Shown: in pieces, positions 8,925 to 21,774 of the stretch | Layout of the letters: each line of letters starts with the position of its first letter | Numbering within the stretch: the first letter of the stretch is position 1 | From: Nothophaeocryptopus gaeumannii | Lineage: Eukaryota > Ascomycota > Dothideomycetes > Mycosphaerellales > Mycosphaerellaceae | DNA: 64,000 nt | Direction: 5' to 3' | Assembly: GCA_031771865.1 (NCBI GenBank) | Contig: JASISA010000002.1 | Span: 1,178,001 to 1,242,000, forward strand | Notes under the pieces: model-generated | Seen by the model: only the letters and a program-made list of their open reading frames with translations | The model's database searches: none | Told to the model about the DNA's origin: nothing | Position numbers and translations under genes: made by a program

Positions 8925-11900
8925 ATGTCGTCGCCAGAATCCCGGCGCAATACGCGCAACAGCGCAAACAACACGCCTCGCCGCTCCCAACGCAATTCTC
9001 AAGCCCCTCGCTCCTCCGAACCACCAGCGAGCGACCCACCCCTTCCAGACGCGGACGACGACCTCGCCAACTCGCAATTGCAGAGCGGAGCCAATGCAGC
9101 ATCGAGCAGGAATGGAACTCCACGCGTAACGCAAAATAGTAACAGCCAGAGCCAAGCGCCTCCAACAAGCAGTCCGCTTTTTTTTAGGAGCTCGCCAGCT
9201 GGAAGACAGAGTCAGAGCCAGTCTCAGAATTTAGATGTGCCTGGTGGAAGAGGTGGCGTGAATGGTAGCAGTCCATTGAGACAGAGATCTGATGCAAATA
9301 CGCCTGCGGGGCTGAGCAGTGATGGAGGACGGACACCCAGGGCGAATGGTGCCATTGGCGGTAATTCTAACGAACTAGTCGAAAATGGGTTCTTGTACTA
9401 AGATATTGAGCAGACTCTTCACCCCTCCACTACACAAGTTCCGATCCAGCTGGTCCTGGAGCGAACGGCAACCGCCAAAATGGAACCAGCTCAACAGGGT
9501 TGTTCGTTCGATCTGGTTTGGGCAGCCAGCCAAGCGCAAGAGAGAGGAGACATGATATCAACTCGGATCTGCTAGAGAACAGCGGCCGCAGACGACAGCT
9601 CTTCGTGGATGAGAATGGTGCACCAGTCCGTGGAGATGGTTCGGATGCCGCAACGTTCTCCAATTTGAATCCGAATACTTCTGATGCTGCTGCATTGGGT
9701 GGACGCGGAACCAGACTCATCTGGGGTACAAACATTTCCGTCACAGATTCGTGGTCTGCTTTCAAGGACTTCTTGTACAATTTTCAGAAGAAGTATCGCA
9801 TGATTCAAGATGGCGAGATGCTGGAGGGAGAAACGCTCACTTCTGGCGATCCCGGCCTGGACAAGCAGGCTCTTCAGCAGTTGGAAGGAATGCTCGAGCT
9901 GGGAACCAAATGCTTCTACTTGGACTGCAGAGATCTCAAGGCCTATCCTGGAACGAGGAAGCTGTGGCATCAACTGCAAGCATACCCGAGCGAGCTGGTT
10001 CCGCTGGTTGACTCTGCGGTTAAGGATGCGCTTTTGGAGCTCGCGGAGAAGAAGATGGGCGAGAGGCGCTCGCAAGCATCTCAGAATGGCCAGTCGGAGC
10101 GTGAGAGACAGTCGAGCTCAATGCCTCCAATGCTCAGCTCCGATGTCGACAACAACATGGGCGGAGAGACTCCCAGACCAACTCAGCAGACGACCACCGA
10201 TGAGCAGGACTTGTATGCCGAGGTTGAGAGCTCTTCTTACCGCGTTCGTCCATTTGGTCTTGACAGGAACATCAACCTGCGAGACCTCAACCCAAAGGAC
10301 ATGGACCAACTTGTCTCTGTCAAGGGCTTGGTCATCCGAACCACACCAATCATTCCAGACATGAAGGATGCCTTCTTCCGTTGCTCAGTCTGTCATCACA
10401 CCGTCAAAGTCGATCTTGACCGTGGCAAGATCCAAGAGCCAACTCGCTGCCCGCGCGAAGTCTGTAGTGCCAGCAACAGTATGCAGATCGTCCACAACCG
10501 CTCTGGCTTTGCCGACAAGCAAGTCATCAAGCTGCAAGAGACTCCAGACTCCGTTCCAGACGGACAGACACCACATTCTGTCAGCTTATGTGCTTATGAC
10601 GAGCTTGTTGACGTTTGCAAGGCCGGTGATCGAGTTGAGATTACTGGTATATTCAAGTGCAATCAAGTCCGCGTCAACCCTCGCCAACGGACTGTGAAGA
10701 ATATCTTTAAGACATACGTCGACTGTTTGCACATTCAGAAGGTTGACAAACGCCGCATGGGTGTGGATGCGAGCACGATCGAGGAGCAGCTTGCTGAGCA
10801 GGCTGCTGGTAACATTGAGGAGACACGCAAAGTCAGCGAGGAAGAAGAGGCCAAGATCAGAGAGACTGCCGAGAGAACTGACGTCTATGACCTTCTCGCA
10901 AGATCACTTGCCCCATCAATCTACGAGATGGACGACGTCAAGAAGGGCATCTTGCTCCAGCTCTTCGGCGGAACAAACAAGAGCTTCGAGAAGGGAGGCT
11001 CACCAAAGTACAGAGGAGACATCAACGTCCTGCTCTGCGGCGACCCATCTACGTCCAAGTCGAAGATGCTCGAGTACATACACAAGATTGCCCCTCGTGG
11101 TGTGTACACCTCCGGCAAAGGCTCTTCTGCTGTCGGTCTTACAGCGTATGTCACGCGAGATCCAGAGACTCGCTCGCTTGTTCTCGAGTCTGGCGCTCTG
11201 GTCTTGTCTGATGGTGGTGTCTGCTGCATTGACGAGTTTGACAAGATGTCTGACTCTACTCGCTCCGTACTACACGAAGTCATGGAGCAGCAGACTGTTT
11301 CGATCGCAAAAGCTGGTATCATCACCACCTTGAACGCGCGAACGTCTATTCTCGCTTCTGCCAACCCGATCGGCAGCAAGTACAATCCCAACCTGCCCGT
11401 GCCGCAGAACATCGACCTGCCACCAACGCTGCTCTCAAGATTCGATCTGGTCTACCTAGTCCTCGACCGAATCGACGAGAGCACAGACCGCAAGCTCGCT
11501 CGCCACTTAGTCGGCATGTACCTGGAAGATAACCCAGACAATGCAGCTCGAGATGAAGTCTTGGTAGGCCTTCTTCCTCACTTACTTCCAACCAAGCCCA
11601 ACTGACTGTAATTTTAGCCCGTCGAATTCCTCACCTCCTACATTTCCTACGCCCGCACCAACATCCACCCCAAACTCACCCAACCCGCCGCGGACGCCCT
11701 CATCCGCTCCTACGTCGCCATGCGCAAATTGGGAGAAGACATCCGCGCCGCGGAACGTCGCATCACAGCCACTACTCGTCAACTGGAATCTATGATCCGT
11801 CTCGCTGAAGCCCACGCCAAAATGCGTCTCTCTGAGACCGTGGATGAGAGTGATGTCGAAGAAGCTGTTCGACTTATCCAGTCCGCTTTGAAACAAGCCG

Positions 11901-12205
11901 CCACAGACGCGAGGACGGGGTTGATCGATATGGGCTTGTTGACAGAGGGTACATCGGCGAGTGAGAGGAAGAGGAAAGAGGATTTGAAGAATGGCGTTTT
12001 GGGGGTTTTGGATGAGATGTTGGCGAGAGGGACGTCGAGTGTGAGGTATGGAGATGTTGTGAGGACGTTGAGTGAGCAGAGTTCTGTGGCGGTGGAGGGG
12101 CAGGAGTTTGCGGAGGCTATCAGATCTTTGGAGGGGGAGGGCAAGGTGCAGGTTGTTGGGGAGGGGGTGAGGAGGAGTATTAGGAGGCTTACGGGGGTTG
12201 CGTAG
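8925..12205 (+). CDS. MCM4: DNA replication licensing factor Mcm4
   Basis: Three exons (8925-9360, 9414-11563, 11618-12205) give 1057 residues. The first intron ends after a perfect TACTAAG branch point and restores the conserved SSPLHYTSSDP; a later acceptor at 9450 is possible but loses it. The N-terminal 200 residues are Ser/Pro/Gln-rich (DDK/CDK target region). An MCM zinc finger (CSVC...C...C) lies near 468-494, Walker A GDPSTSKS near 688, Walker B CCIDEFDKM near 750 and the Arg finger SRFDLV near 820, followed by a C-terminal winged-helix region. RNIN-type and Mcm4-specific context (PEHDP-like pieces aside) support Mcm4 over the other paralogues. It is part of the Mcm2-7 replicative helicase. 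Confidence 0.95.
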
Positions 12206-12709
12206 ATGGATAAGATGAGCGCATGATGTGCATTTGGACTATCTGGAGTTGGTCGCGTCTGGATGGTCAGTTGGTGCATGACTGGAAATGAGGATAACGT
12301 GAATGAGACCGCAGCGCTTTGCAAATGAGCTCTTTGGAATGGCAATGCTTCTTGCTCGTGATTCTTTCATGATCGGGGGTATTCACATGCCTTTCTTCAG
12401 TGATGGTATCTTCCGTCGTGTAAATGCATAAATCAGCCGCAGCCCTCATCCATTGCTCGATGAATCACGCCATTCGGCGAAACGCCATTCGATCAAGATG
12501 CTCCGCAAGATTCTCAAACGGCGCTCTAGCCGTCGTCGCTTCCAATTGCGGATTGTAAGGTTCCCTTCAAGCTCCCAGGCCCACTGCGTGATTCTTCTGA
12601 AGTACCGCAAGCCATGCATCAGGATGATCTGATTTGCCCTGGCTGCGTCCATGCCTGGTTCTGGTGGCTGTCGCTCGTGTTTCCGCAGCCATTGGTCGTA
12701 GAAGCGCTT
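12206..12709. other. intergenic, 504 bp between convergent genes
   Basis: Holds the 3' flanks of Mcm4 (plus) and NEDD8 (minus). Only short overlapping ORFs on the minus strand; nothing recognisable. Confidence 0.5.
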
Positions 12710-13375
12710 CTAATTTCCTCCACGAAGAGCGAGCACCAAGTGTAGGGTGGCGCCACCTTCGAGGTTGTATTCCGCGGCTGTCTTGTCGTCGTTCCTGTGA
12801 AAGCATGTCGAGTCAGCATATCGTTCGGTATTGGTTGTGTTGTGTCCGTGAGCCCTTCCTCCCCTCCCAAGCCTAGTCTTCCAAATCTCCATCTCTTATA
12901 GTGATACGCCCTCCTCTTCGCAGGTGCTCACGTGTCGTATGGGTTCGACTTGCGCCACTAGAAACCACAGTAAGCTCGCAAGTGTCCTGTTGAAGGATGT
13001 CTTGCTCTCTTCAGAAGAGTGTCATGCTGTGGGTTCACGTCTCGCAGCTCGTGACCGCTCGTGTATCTCTCAGCCCTAATCTCCCTCCTATTGCCATTCT
13101 CCCTCCTGGATTCTGGTGTATAACATAAAAGTGTCAACTTACATCTGCTTCCCTCCAAAGATCAGACGCTGCTGCACGGGCGGAATGCCCTCCTTCTCTT
13201 CGACGCGCTCCTTTATCTTCTGCACCTTGTAGTCCGGCTCGATGTCGAGTTCGATTTCTTTGCCCGTGAGGGTACGGACTCTGGAAGAAGTAGAGTATTA
13301 GTATACGACTCGAGGAAGAGTTGGTGGATGAATGAGCGGGTTGCTAGATGAAGTAGCAGCTTACTTGATCTGCAT
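12710..13375 (-). CDS. RUB1: NEDD8/Rub1 ubiquitin-like modifier precursor
   Basis: Three exons (13375-13365, 13280-13143, 12794-12710) encode 77 residues. The first exon carries only 11 nt (MQIK). The protein starts [13 protein letters not shown], contains [15 protein letters not shown] with Lys48, and ends LVLALRGGN: Ala72 is the residue that distinguishes NEDD8 from ubiquitin (Arg72), Gly75-Gly76 is the conjugation tail, and Asn77 is the single residue to be trimmed. NEDD8 modifies cullins to activate SCF-type ligases. The second intron (12795-13142, 348 bp) is several times longer than the other introns here. All junctions close in frame. Confidence 0.95.
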
Positions 13376-13894
13376 CTTGAGGGTGTGCCGCTGATGTCGC
13401 TGAACCGAGAGGTGGTGAGGAGTCTCAAGATGTGAGAGGGTATTGAGGGGTAGTGGTAGAAGAATTGTTTATTGTTGTTTGGTAGGTTGCAGATGAAAGG
13501 TCTCCAGTGGGTAGGCTGCGGATGATGTTTGGCGGGGTGTAGTCATCAGGCATGAAATCAGGCACCCCTGCCGGGTCGCTCCTTCCTTTACTTTGATGGC
13601 CATTCATATTCGCGCATGTGATCAAGACGTGTGAATGTGAATATGAATGTAGGACTAGAAGGTGGTTTTTCAAAGAGCTTCAGATGACTGGACAGAGACG
13701 GCAACATGGGCCAACGCTGGTATCGAATGTCTGGGTATCATTCGCTTGCTCGCTACAACGCCATTCCAGCTCTTCTCTACCACAAACATCATCGCACAGC
13801 CTGTCTAGTGCGCTTGAAGCCCGTGACCTTTGGACGCGACGAAGTCCAGCTCGTTTTCCCAATTGTCTCTTGTGATCCCGTACGCGTGGGACGT
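13376..13894. other. intergenic, 519 bp
   Basis: Upstream of NEDD8 and downstream of LSM12, both minus strand. It contains an 82-codon minus ORF (13425-13673) ending 50 bp before the NEDD8 ATG, without recognised similarity; it may be transcribed as NEDD8 leader. Confidence 0.45.
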
Positions 13895-14720
13895 TCAACC
13901 TCCCTTGCGCGGTCCAGTAGGAGCTCCCGCACCCTGCTTCATCTTCCCTCTCTCGCCCACAAGAATCTTCTTGACGTGGTTCAGAGCGTCCTGTTTATTC
14001 GCAGACGCCTTGCAATCTTCAACATTGTATGGTGGATTGATGATGACAGCATCGGAGACGATGATCTGGTTATCATGCCATCGAACGAGCTGGCCACTGT
14101 TGCTAAACGTCAGCACACTACTCTCCACATGAGTAACAAGTTTGGACTGTCTGGTATGCTTACATCTTCTTGAATCGAGTATAGATCTCCTGCCCTTCCG
14201 CGCTGGCACTGGGGTTGATATCCCTCTTCTCTTCCTTCAACCTTTCAACTCGCTTCTCTTCTCTCGCCTGCGCATGTCTGGTGTCTACAGGCGCGATGGG
14301 CGGTTGTGCGGTCGCGAAGCTACCGTCTCCGCTGCCGGAAGAGAGAATGCTAAAGGATTGGATCTTCGAAATGGGAACAATGTGGTAGTCTGCGGACTTT
14401 GTCTTGCTGTTCACAGCTGTGCTGGCGGTGCTGATCGCGACAACGTTCAGGGTGGGACAGACGGTGAAGATGGTGCCTTCGTAGGTCTGGTCCAAGGTGG
14501 TTGTGAGTTTGGCTCTGGAGGCGTATACTGTTAGATTCTCTCTCGCGCCCCAAAGCGTAGATCTCGCATCTTCTTTCGCGAGTAGCTTGTCTTGCCCAAC
14601 TCACCTCGCACCAAGCGCCTTTCCCAGGTTCTCCAAGCCATCATTGGGGATCGGACTCCCGCTCGCCTTGGGCGTCACAACCTTTCCTGCAATATTATTG
14701 CGCTTAGAGGTATCCGCCAT
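13895..14720 (-). CDS. LSM12 homologue (Lsm domain plus anticodon-binding-like domain)
   Basis: Three exons (14720-14605, 14514-14164, 14102-13895) encode 224 residues. Residues about 40-90 form an Lsm-like beta domain (LDQTYEGTIFTVCPTLNVVAI, ADYHIVPISKIQSFSIL); the second half carries the AD domain typical of LSM12: ASAEGQEIYTRFKKI, then WHDNQIIVSDAVIINPPYNV, EDC and a Lys/Gly-rich end. In yeast Lsm12 associates with Pbp1/ataxin-2 and ribosomes. Introns have standard GTGAGT and GTAAGC donors. Confidence 0.88.
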
Positions 14721-15619
14721 CTTGTAGTATCTTCTCCCTCTCTTTCACTCCAGAAATGCGCAGTCCTCCACGCGCTTTTGTAGGTAGACGCTGGTCCCGT
14801 GAAACGAGAGTCACAGCAGTCGTCACGCTGGTGATACGCTTCACGTAGCTGTCAGCGCGTAATGAGTGTGACTGAGACTCTTCAGCGGGACACAAAGGAA
14901 TGACAGAAGTATTCAAATGGTCGAGACAGCCAAATATGCAGAAGATATGAAAGTTGCAGTCGAGGGTCGCTGGAGTGAGATATCTGGAAGCTTTGTGGAG
15001 CTGGTGGATTCACTTCCAAGTCGCGCAGCGCACGAGCCAAGAGTTCGCCAGGAACCTTAGCTTACAGGTGATTTTCGAGTACACATGTACACATCCATTC
15101 CTTCTCTTAACGTCAACACGATCTATATACATCTCATTGAAGGCCGTCGCTTCAATGGAGATCTTTGCTGGTTCCCAGGTGGAGCACGAGATCTTTCAAT
15201 CATTACAAGAAGAGTCTTGAGACATATATCAGTTCTACTTCCAGCGCACAACGTTGCTCTTCGATGAGCGATCGCTAGATAGAGTGTTGATGCTTGGGAC
15301 GAGTACGGATGTAACTTGAACGTCTTCTCCCACGCGAGTGCTTCCCAAGCAAAGGGTTTCTAATCCAAAGCTTGCAGCTTTCATCATGCATATCAAAGTT
15401 GCATATAAAAGCCTGTTCATCCGCTTGCCTACCAAAAGAGGCTGAGTTGCGACCTCACCTCTTGGACCGGTATATTCGCTTTCTTGCGTCATTGAACCAA
15501 TCTTTGCTGGCGCGTTCTAATTGACCGTGTTCTTGTGTTGAGGTAGTTCAGGTGCCCTCGCAGAGATCTTGCAGGAAGTACAATTTGCAGCTCAAAGATC
15601 AGCCACACGATCCCATTCC
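14721..15619. other. intergenic, about 0.9 kb
   Basis: Between the LSM12 start and the 3' end of the beta-lactamase-like gene. Only short ORFs in conflicting frames are present; I see no tRNA, repeat or conserved motif. Confidence 0.5.
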
Positions 15620-17437
15620 CTATTCACACTTTGGCGGATCATCACCCATCTTTTCCCTCTTCAGCATCTTCCTCAACGCCTTCAACTCGACCGAGCAAGC
15701 TCTCCCTTGGCCATCCACCTCAAACACAAGTTGGCCTAACGGAACACTCCCATACGTGAAATCATCTATATCCTGCCACGTCGTACAAGGCCAATACCAC
15801 GTCCCATCCGGCACTGGACTAGCAGGCGATTGGTACACGCCCGTAAAGCCAATTTTATTCTGCGCTATGTAGTATAAGTTGTTGGGTACAAGTCGAAAAT
15901 CGATGTTTTCGCCGAAGATGGCGAAGACGGTGTCCAGAAGATCGACACCGTTGATGATATATTCTGTAACTTTCAGAGCGGGCCGGTCATCTGTGAGGAT
16001 AGTTACAGACGTGTTCCCATCTGCTGTGTAGCGACCTCCGAAGTTAAGCTTTGCTTGCTGTTTGGCGATTTCGTCCAGAGCTGGGAGGAGAGTATTGCCG
16101 ATGATGTTTGGTAGGTCAGCTCTGACTTTACCCGTGGCTTGGGCAGAGGCTGTTAATATTGTGAAGCCGATGTTGTAATCTGGGACGACCGCGAAGAAGC
16201 TCGTATAGAATCCCCAATACCCCGTCTTCGTGTACAGCTCGACCGTGTGGCCTCCAACCTTTAGCCGAAAGATCTCCCATCCGCGGCCAACAGCCTGCTC
16301 AGTACTCTCCACTAAGCTTGTCATCGCAAACCATTTGCGTGTGATTGGCGGCACGATCAGGACGCTGTTGAGAATAGAGCGTCCGATGCGTGCCAGGTCG
16401 TTGATTGTTGAAAAGCCTCCTTCTGCAGAGTCCAGAGGGCCAAGTGTGTTGTTCCACCCAGATGCCTGTTGATTGCCTCCAGGTATGATTGATCGATCTG
16501 TGATATTCTTCGGGTTGCCGTGCGTAGTGCCCGTAAGTCCAAGCGGCTTAACGATCAGCCTGTCGAATATCTGCTCCAGAGGCTCTCCGGCTATGTTGGA
16601 AAGTGCTATTCCTAGGAGGGCAAAGTTGGCGTTACTATAAAGCGGCGTGTATGAGGAACGAAAGCTCGCTGCTAACTCCTGAATTCCGCGAATATACGCA
16701 TCCTGTGCGCAGGTCTGATAGCTGATGTTGGGAGTGATGTACCCGCAGACTGGGTCTTCCACTGGCGGTACCTCATCTGGCAAGCCCTGAGCGCTTACGG
16801 GAAGGAGAGTGGTCACATAGTTCTGCATCGCCACATCGTTAAGCCCATCTAGAGCAAGTCAGTAAGCTTGAAACCATGCTGAAAGCGTAAGAGACATACA
16901 ATCTCTTGCGACTCCGGCCAAGTACATTGCAAGGTCGCTGATAGATATCTCGCTCCATTCTGGAATAGCATAATCCACTGCTAGTTGGTTCACCTCCTGT
17001 AGCTGTCGGATATGGTCCGAGATGGGGTCGTCCCATTTGGTGTCGCCGTGAGTGATGAGCCACAAATAGACAGTGAGGACCTTCGATATGCTCGCAATTC
17101 TGTAGATTGAGTCTGCATTGACCTCACTGGCACCAAGCATGCTGTTCGTCAAATTTGCATCTGCATGGTGATATTCCCAGATCAGACCCTCTTCGTCCGA
17201 GCTGAATATGCCTAGAGAGAAAGTTGTCACATTGAAGGGCGTTTGCGTCAATTTGGCTTTGATGTAGTCCTCTATCACTTTGGTGGCATTTTGGAAGAGA
17301 GGTTCCTTGGACAGACCAGTAGGAGCCGGAAATTGCTGGCCTTTGATTGGGCAAACCTGGAGGTCTCCTTTCGTATCTCGAGCAGTCGTCCAGGCTGCCG
17401 ATAAGAGAGCTACCAGAGATGGCAATTGCAGCCTCAT
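15620..17437 (-). CDS. secreted beta-lactamase-fold serine hydrolase (class C/LACTB-like)
   Basis: Two exons (17437-16900, 16848-15620), 51-bp intron, 588 residues. The N-terminus MRLQLPSLVALLSAAWTTA is a signal peptide, and several NxS/T sites follow. All three motifs of the family are intact: SxxK as S116-I-S-K119, YxN as Y250-S-N252, and KTG at 387-389 (ELYTKTGYWG). The last 170 residues form an extra C-terminal beta domain (FGGRYTADGNTSVTILTDD, TGVYQSPASPVPDGTWYW) seen in fungal members. Family proteins are esterases, peptidases or lactamase-like; the substrate cannot be told. Paired Cys residues (CGYITPNISYQTC) fit an extracellular enzyme. Confidence 0.82.
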
Positions 17438-18912
17438 AGCTTCGAGACTCTGTCAAAGCGTATCGACTGAGGTATCATGTTGCGTGTCATCGCCAAAGAC
17501 GCAGTCGCAAGGGGGGCGATGCATCGCGATCACAAGCCACAGCATGACGGGAATTGGCAAAGCACCACACTCAAGGGAACCCTGGTCACTGTAGTTGTAC
17601 GCTTCGCTTATCGTATCAGATCATCTACATTTCGAGCACAAGGTATGAAGGTTCCTCATCGGCGTTTGTGTCGAAATTCAAGAGGCGTATTCACCCGGCG
17701 TAGTGGCAGCGTGATGCATGCACTTCTATGTTGCCGGTGTTCGTGAGACCCCGAATCCGGCCAGCATCCTCGCATCGATGACCACTTGTGGCAGCTCGAG
17801 GTGCACAGTACATGCTCGATTATGATACCGTGCGGCGTAGATAAGGGATTGAAGCAGAGAGGGCACGACCTCGCACCAGCAGTGAGCAAAGAAGAATCAT
17901 ATGGCCAGCGGCAGTCTCTGCAGGGTCGATGTCAATGGATGACTGAGGTGGGTTACCCGCGGGTCGTTATCAATGTGGACGAATCGAGATCACGCAGCCA
18001 TGTCTTCGCTCGACGGCACCTGCGTTTTTATATTGCTCTGTAGATAAGATAAAGGGGAACGAGATGAAGTGAAGCTTGGCCGTGATGTAGCTTCAGATTG
18101 CGATGTCGTGCGATGCTCAGCCTCTCTGTTCATCCGTTGAAACTCCTTCGACCTCATATCAACACCAAGCTTAGATCTCTTCGGACTCACAGTGAGAATC
18201 ATGAGAAGTCCTGAGAGAAGGCCAGGACGGGTAGTCACATCCAGAGGTGTACAGAAACCTCCGGTTACACTTCCCTCCTGAATTCTATTGATCCTCGACA
18301 TTGCGTAACCTCCGTCCACATGGCTCCGAGAACGTTTCTAGAAGCCGACATACCTGCATGAGAGCAGGCAGTACGGTATCTGTTCAGAACATCCGGTCGG
18401 CAGGAATTGAAAGTCGAGCGCTCTAGACATCACAAAAGAGGAGAAAGAAGTGGCATGAGCTGATCGATCTACTAAGCCTTGTCACAGGCCTGATATATTA
18501 TGAAGATCGGGTTCTAGAGATACTGTCCGACCCCTTTCCCCGGATTTGATCGGACCGAGCTCTCCTAATCGAGAACACGAAGAGAGTACGAAAGAGATTT
18601 GTAGCTTCGTACGCGAAATCATGAACAAGAAGGGACTGGATGGGGTATCATTCGCCTTTGCATTCGTTCCAACCAAACCACCTCTAGAGAAACGCCAACG
18701 CCATCCTGCTCTTAGTGCATATCATGCAGCTGCTGTTGCTGCTGCTGATTTCGCTTACTCCAGACCATCGAGCTTGCAAGGTCTCGTTTGACATCCATCT
18801 TGGCACGCATTAGGGAGGAATGGGTGGGTACCTACAGAGAGTTTGAGTTGGAGGTGGCTCTCAAAAAAGCAAATACTCAAGATAGCGGACATGGCAGGTA
18901 ATGAGATGGGTG
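17438..18912. other. intergenic, about 1.5 kb
   Basis: No ORF here looks like a conserved protein. A short CTG/GCTGTT microsatellite lies at about 18728-18750. A 109-codon minus ORF at 17990-18319 has no support from splice-frame continuity. The region would hold the promoter of the lactamase-like gene and the 3' UTR of the regulator. Confidence 0.5.
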
Positions 18913-21590
18913 TTAACAACTCACTCCTCCGACTCCACCTCGGAATTGCATCTCCAAATCATTCATGAAGCCGAAGTTGGGATCGGTCGCTTGGCCCAAG
19001 TTTGACCATTCGGCGTAGGTTTGCGGTATGGGTCCGTAGGCGTAGTCTTGCCATTCGTCGGGTTGGTCTTTGGCGTCGCGATCTTCGTCTGGTACGCCGG
19101 AGAGTTGGATGTCGTGAACCGATTCGGGGCAAGTTAGGATTGATGGGTCAAGGCCGCCCATTTCCCATGCTCTGCTGATCATTAGTGGACTCGTTCAGCT
19201 TGAGTCATTGCGATTGTTCAAACTTACCTATCACGCGCCCTGCGTAGGAATCGCCATGCTTGCGTCCCTCCAGAATGCAGCGGTCTTGGATCAGGATTGC
19301 CGTCTTCGTGAGATACGATTCCGCAATCATCTGAGCCAATGCATTTGTAGATAGCCAGGTCCACCAGCTTCCTTGTTTCAGCAGCTTCGGGATCATCAGG
19401 ATGGTCTTCCAGGTCCGAAATCAGAGCCATGATGCTGTGCAACGGTTGATGTTGACCAGGCCAGCACCAATGCCATGGCTGGAAGTCTCTCCGTTCTGCT
19501 AGTCGGAGGAACCGGTGAACGTATTCTCTGCAGTAGACGATGACACTGTAGATGTTAGTCAGCAGGTCTGCTACTCGAACATGGTAGTGTGCTTACCTCG
19601 GTTCCTTCTTCCTCAGCGCTGGCAGCAGATTATGTCTCCTCATGGGGCCATACATTACAGAAAATGGCTTCGCAGCCCACAGAGCGAACAGCATCTTCGC
19701 GAACTGAGCAAGCGCCGCATTCGACTCCGTATGCCGCAACGCATCAACATCAGTCCCATCGCACGTCTCAGGTGGCGTTGTCATCTTCTCAATCGATTCA
19801 ATTTGCTTCTTTCGCGATTCCATGTCTTCCTTGACGGTGCTTGTGATCTCTAGTACCCGATTGAGATCGGCTTCAGAGAGCAAGCTGCTATGTAGCAAGT
19901 GCAAGATCTCGTTGCCTCGTTTGTAGAAAGCGAAGCGCCCTCCGATGAAGATTCCGAGTATCGACTTATTCGCGTTGCCGTGCACCTCGAAGTCTTCTCT
20001 TATCGCAGCGGCGCTCAGCTCGCTCACAGGCAAGACATTGTATAGTCGGCAGTCCAGGATTGGTGGAAGACCTGATGCGAAGGCAACTTGAGCGTCGATA
20101 GACACTATCGACCACCAGATTTGCCTGCGTATGTGAACATCCACCGGAGAGAAGTGTCCAAATGTCGTTGGCTCTTTATGCAGACCCAGCATTTGGGCAA
20201 CGCGTGTTGCAACACCAATGAATGAGCAGCAAGTCAGCGGCTGTTCTTCTCGTAGCCATGTTGAGTCCACAATAATGAATGCCGAGAGCGACTGCAAAGA
20301 CGGCGATTGCGGAAACTCGGACAGTCGAATAGCGCGCACAGCTCGTCTGTAAAGCCTTGATGTGAGAGTCTCACGACTGACGTTTCCAAATACCGTGGAA
20401 AGTCGATAGCGTGGACAAACCACCGACCCCGCGAACAGCACAGCTGTGAGTAACGAGAGGAAGTGCACGCTCAGTACATAGTTCGCATCTCGCGTCTCAT
20501 GCCAATGTTGAAACTTTCTCACTTGCACCAGAAACGTCGGTCCATGGAAAAGTGAGCGCTTCGCGTGATAGCCGCCCATGTACGACCATATCAGCACCTC
20601 GCTCTGCTCCTTGCTTGGCATTCCAGCCAGGATCTCATCAATCGAAGGCGCTTGCGATGTCAGCAGTGTGTTGTCTTGCGGCGTCCATGCGGGTATATTC
20701 GGAAAAAGGTCTCCGTAGAGTTCCCGCTCAGGCCACTCGTTTGGAGTCGCATCATTCGAGGAGCTGTTAGAGTCGAACCTCGTCGCTGTCAGCGGGGGCG
20801 ATGATTGGAATGTCTGCCCGATAGGGCCACGAAGCTGTTCTGGACCGCGAGAGTATCCTCGCTGATCTCGAAGTAGGTCGTTTATGGCAGCAACCTGGCG
20901 ACTGGTCAGCTTCGCACGCTGCGAGATGCGCGTCACTGCACCGGTGATCCTTCGCAGTCCTTTACCTACCTCTTGACTTATCAGCGCGAAGTGCGCGCTC
21001 GAGATATAATGACCTTTCGTATGTGGACCGACATAGAGATGGCCTGTATCTCTGCTAGGAGTGGTGGCATCTCTGGTCTCTGACTTGGGAGTAGGTATGC
21101 TGGCCGCAGCGGTCTCTGCAGGATTCGCGGTCGGTGCAGCTACGTGATGTTAGCTTGATCCGTATAACGAGACACTACTACTTACTGATTCCAGGCGCGA
21201 GCTGAGGTGTACTGGTCGGAGTAATGGTCGCCTGCTGGGTGAGTTCGTACAGCCGGCTCGCTCTTGAAGCTAGCGACGGCGTCTCATCTGCCGTTTGGTC
21301 AGCGAAGTCAAGTCGACGACACGCTCCTTCATACCTATCATCGTCAGAGACGCAGGTGGCGATGGTTTGACCGCATATGTGCAGTCAATGCCGGCTCGGG
21401 CACATCTTCCGCATATTGGTCGGGTCTGTGTTCGCCATCCCAGGGTCAGTGATCGCGCACTACCATATGAATCTGTGATCCTGAGAAGTATTACCTTGTC
21501 GCACCCTACCTTCCTTCGACCGCATGGCACACAGGATCTTGGCGCGCGTGGGCGAGATGTTTTGCTGATCTTGTTCTCGTGCGACGACAT
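18913..21590 (-). CDS. Zn2Cys6 fungal-specific transcription factor
   Basis: Six exons (21590-21495, 21425-21335, 21287-21186, 21139-19597, 19545-19228, 19174-18913) join in frame to 803 residues. The binuclear cluster is split by the first intron: C20, C23, C30, then C37, C40, C47 (SCVPCGRRKVGC / CGRCARAGIDC). A short linker and coiled piece (LASRASRLYELTQQ) follow. The fungal transcription-factor homology domain spans roughly 250-550, with HFLSLLTAVLFAGSV, RRAVRAIRLSEFPQSPSLQS, QMLGLHKEP and HIRRQIWWSIVSIDAQVAFASGLPP. The C-terminus is Asp/Glu-rich. It lies next to a second Zn2Cys6 gene in the same orientation; target unknown. Confidence 0.87.
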
Positions 21591-21774
21591 ATCATGGTGA
21601 TGATAGGGGCTACTTTTGGTGATGTTAGGTGGAGAGAACATGAACAATCTTCGCTCGTTCTAGAAAATGCCTGAGCAGATCCGGGCCGAGAGACTGTCTT
21701 TATCTGCCACACGCACTAAAAGGCTACAGTCTTGCAATTCTAAGCGGAGGCATGTGAACTTTCTGGGGTAATCG

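Noticed and set aside
9361..9449. longer first intron of Mcm4 with acceptor after GATCCAG
   Set aside because: The shorter intron ending at 9413 has a TACTAAG branch point at the right distance and keeps the conserved SSPLHY segment.
13425..13673. 82-codon ORF upstream of NEDD8 as a separate gene
   Set aside because: Ser/Thr-rich chance-like sequence; at most part of the NEDD8 leader.
17990..18319. 109-codon minus-strand ORF as a gene
   Set aside because: No recognised motif, no supporting splice structure, and composition typical of chance frames.
18728..18750. CTG/GCTGTT repeat as a functional element
   Set aside because: A short imperfect microsatellite of the kind expected by chance or slippage.
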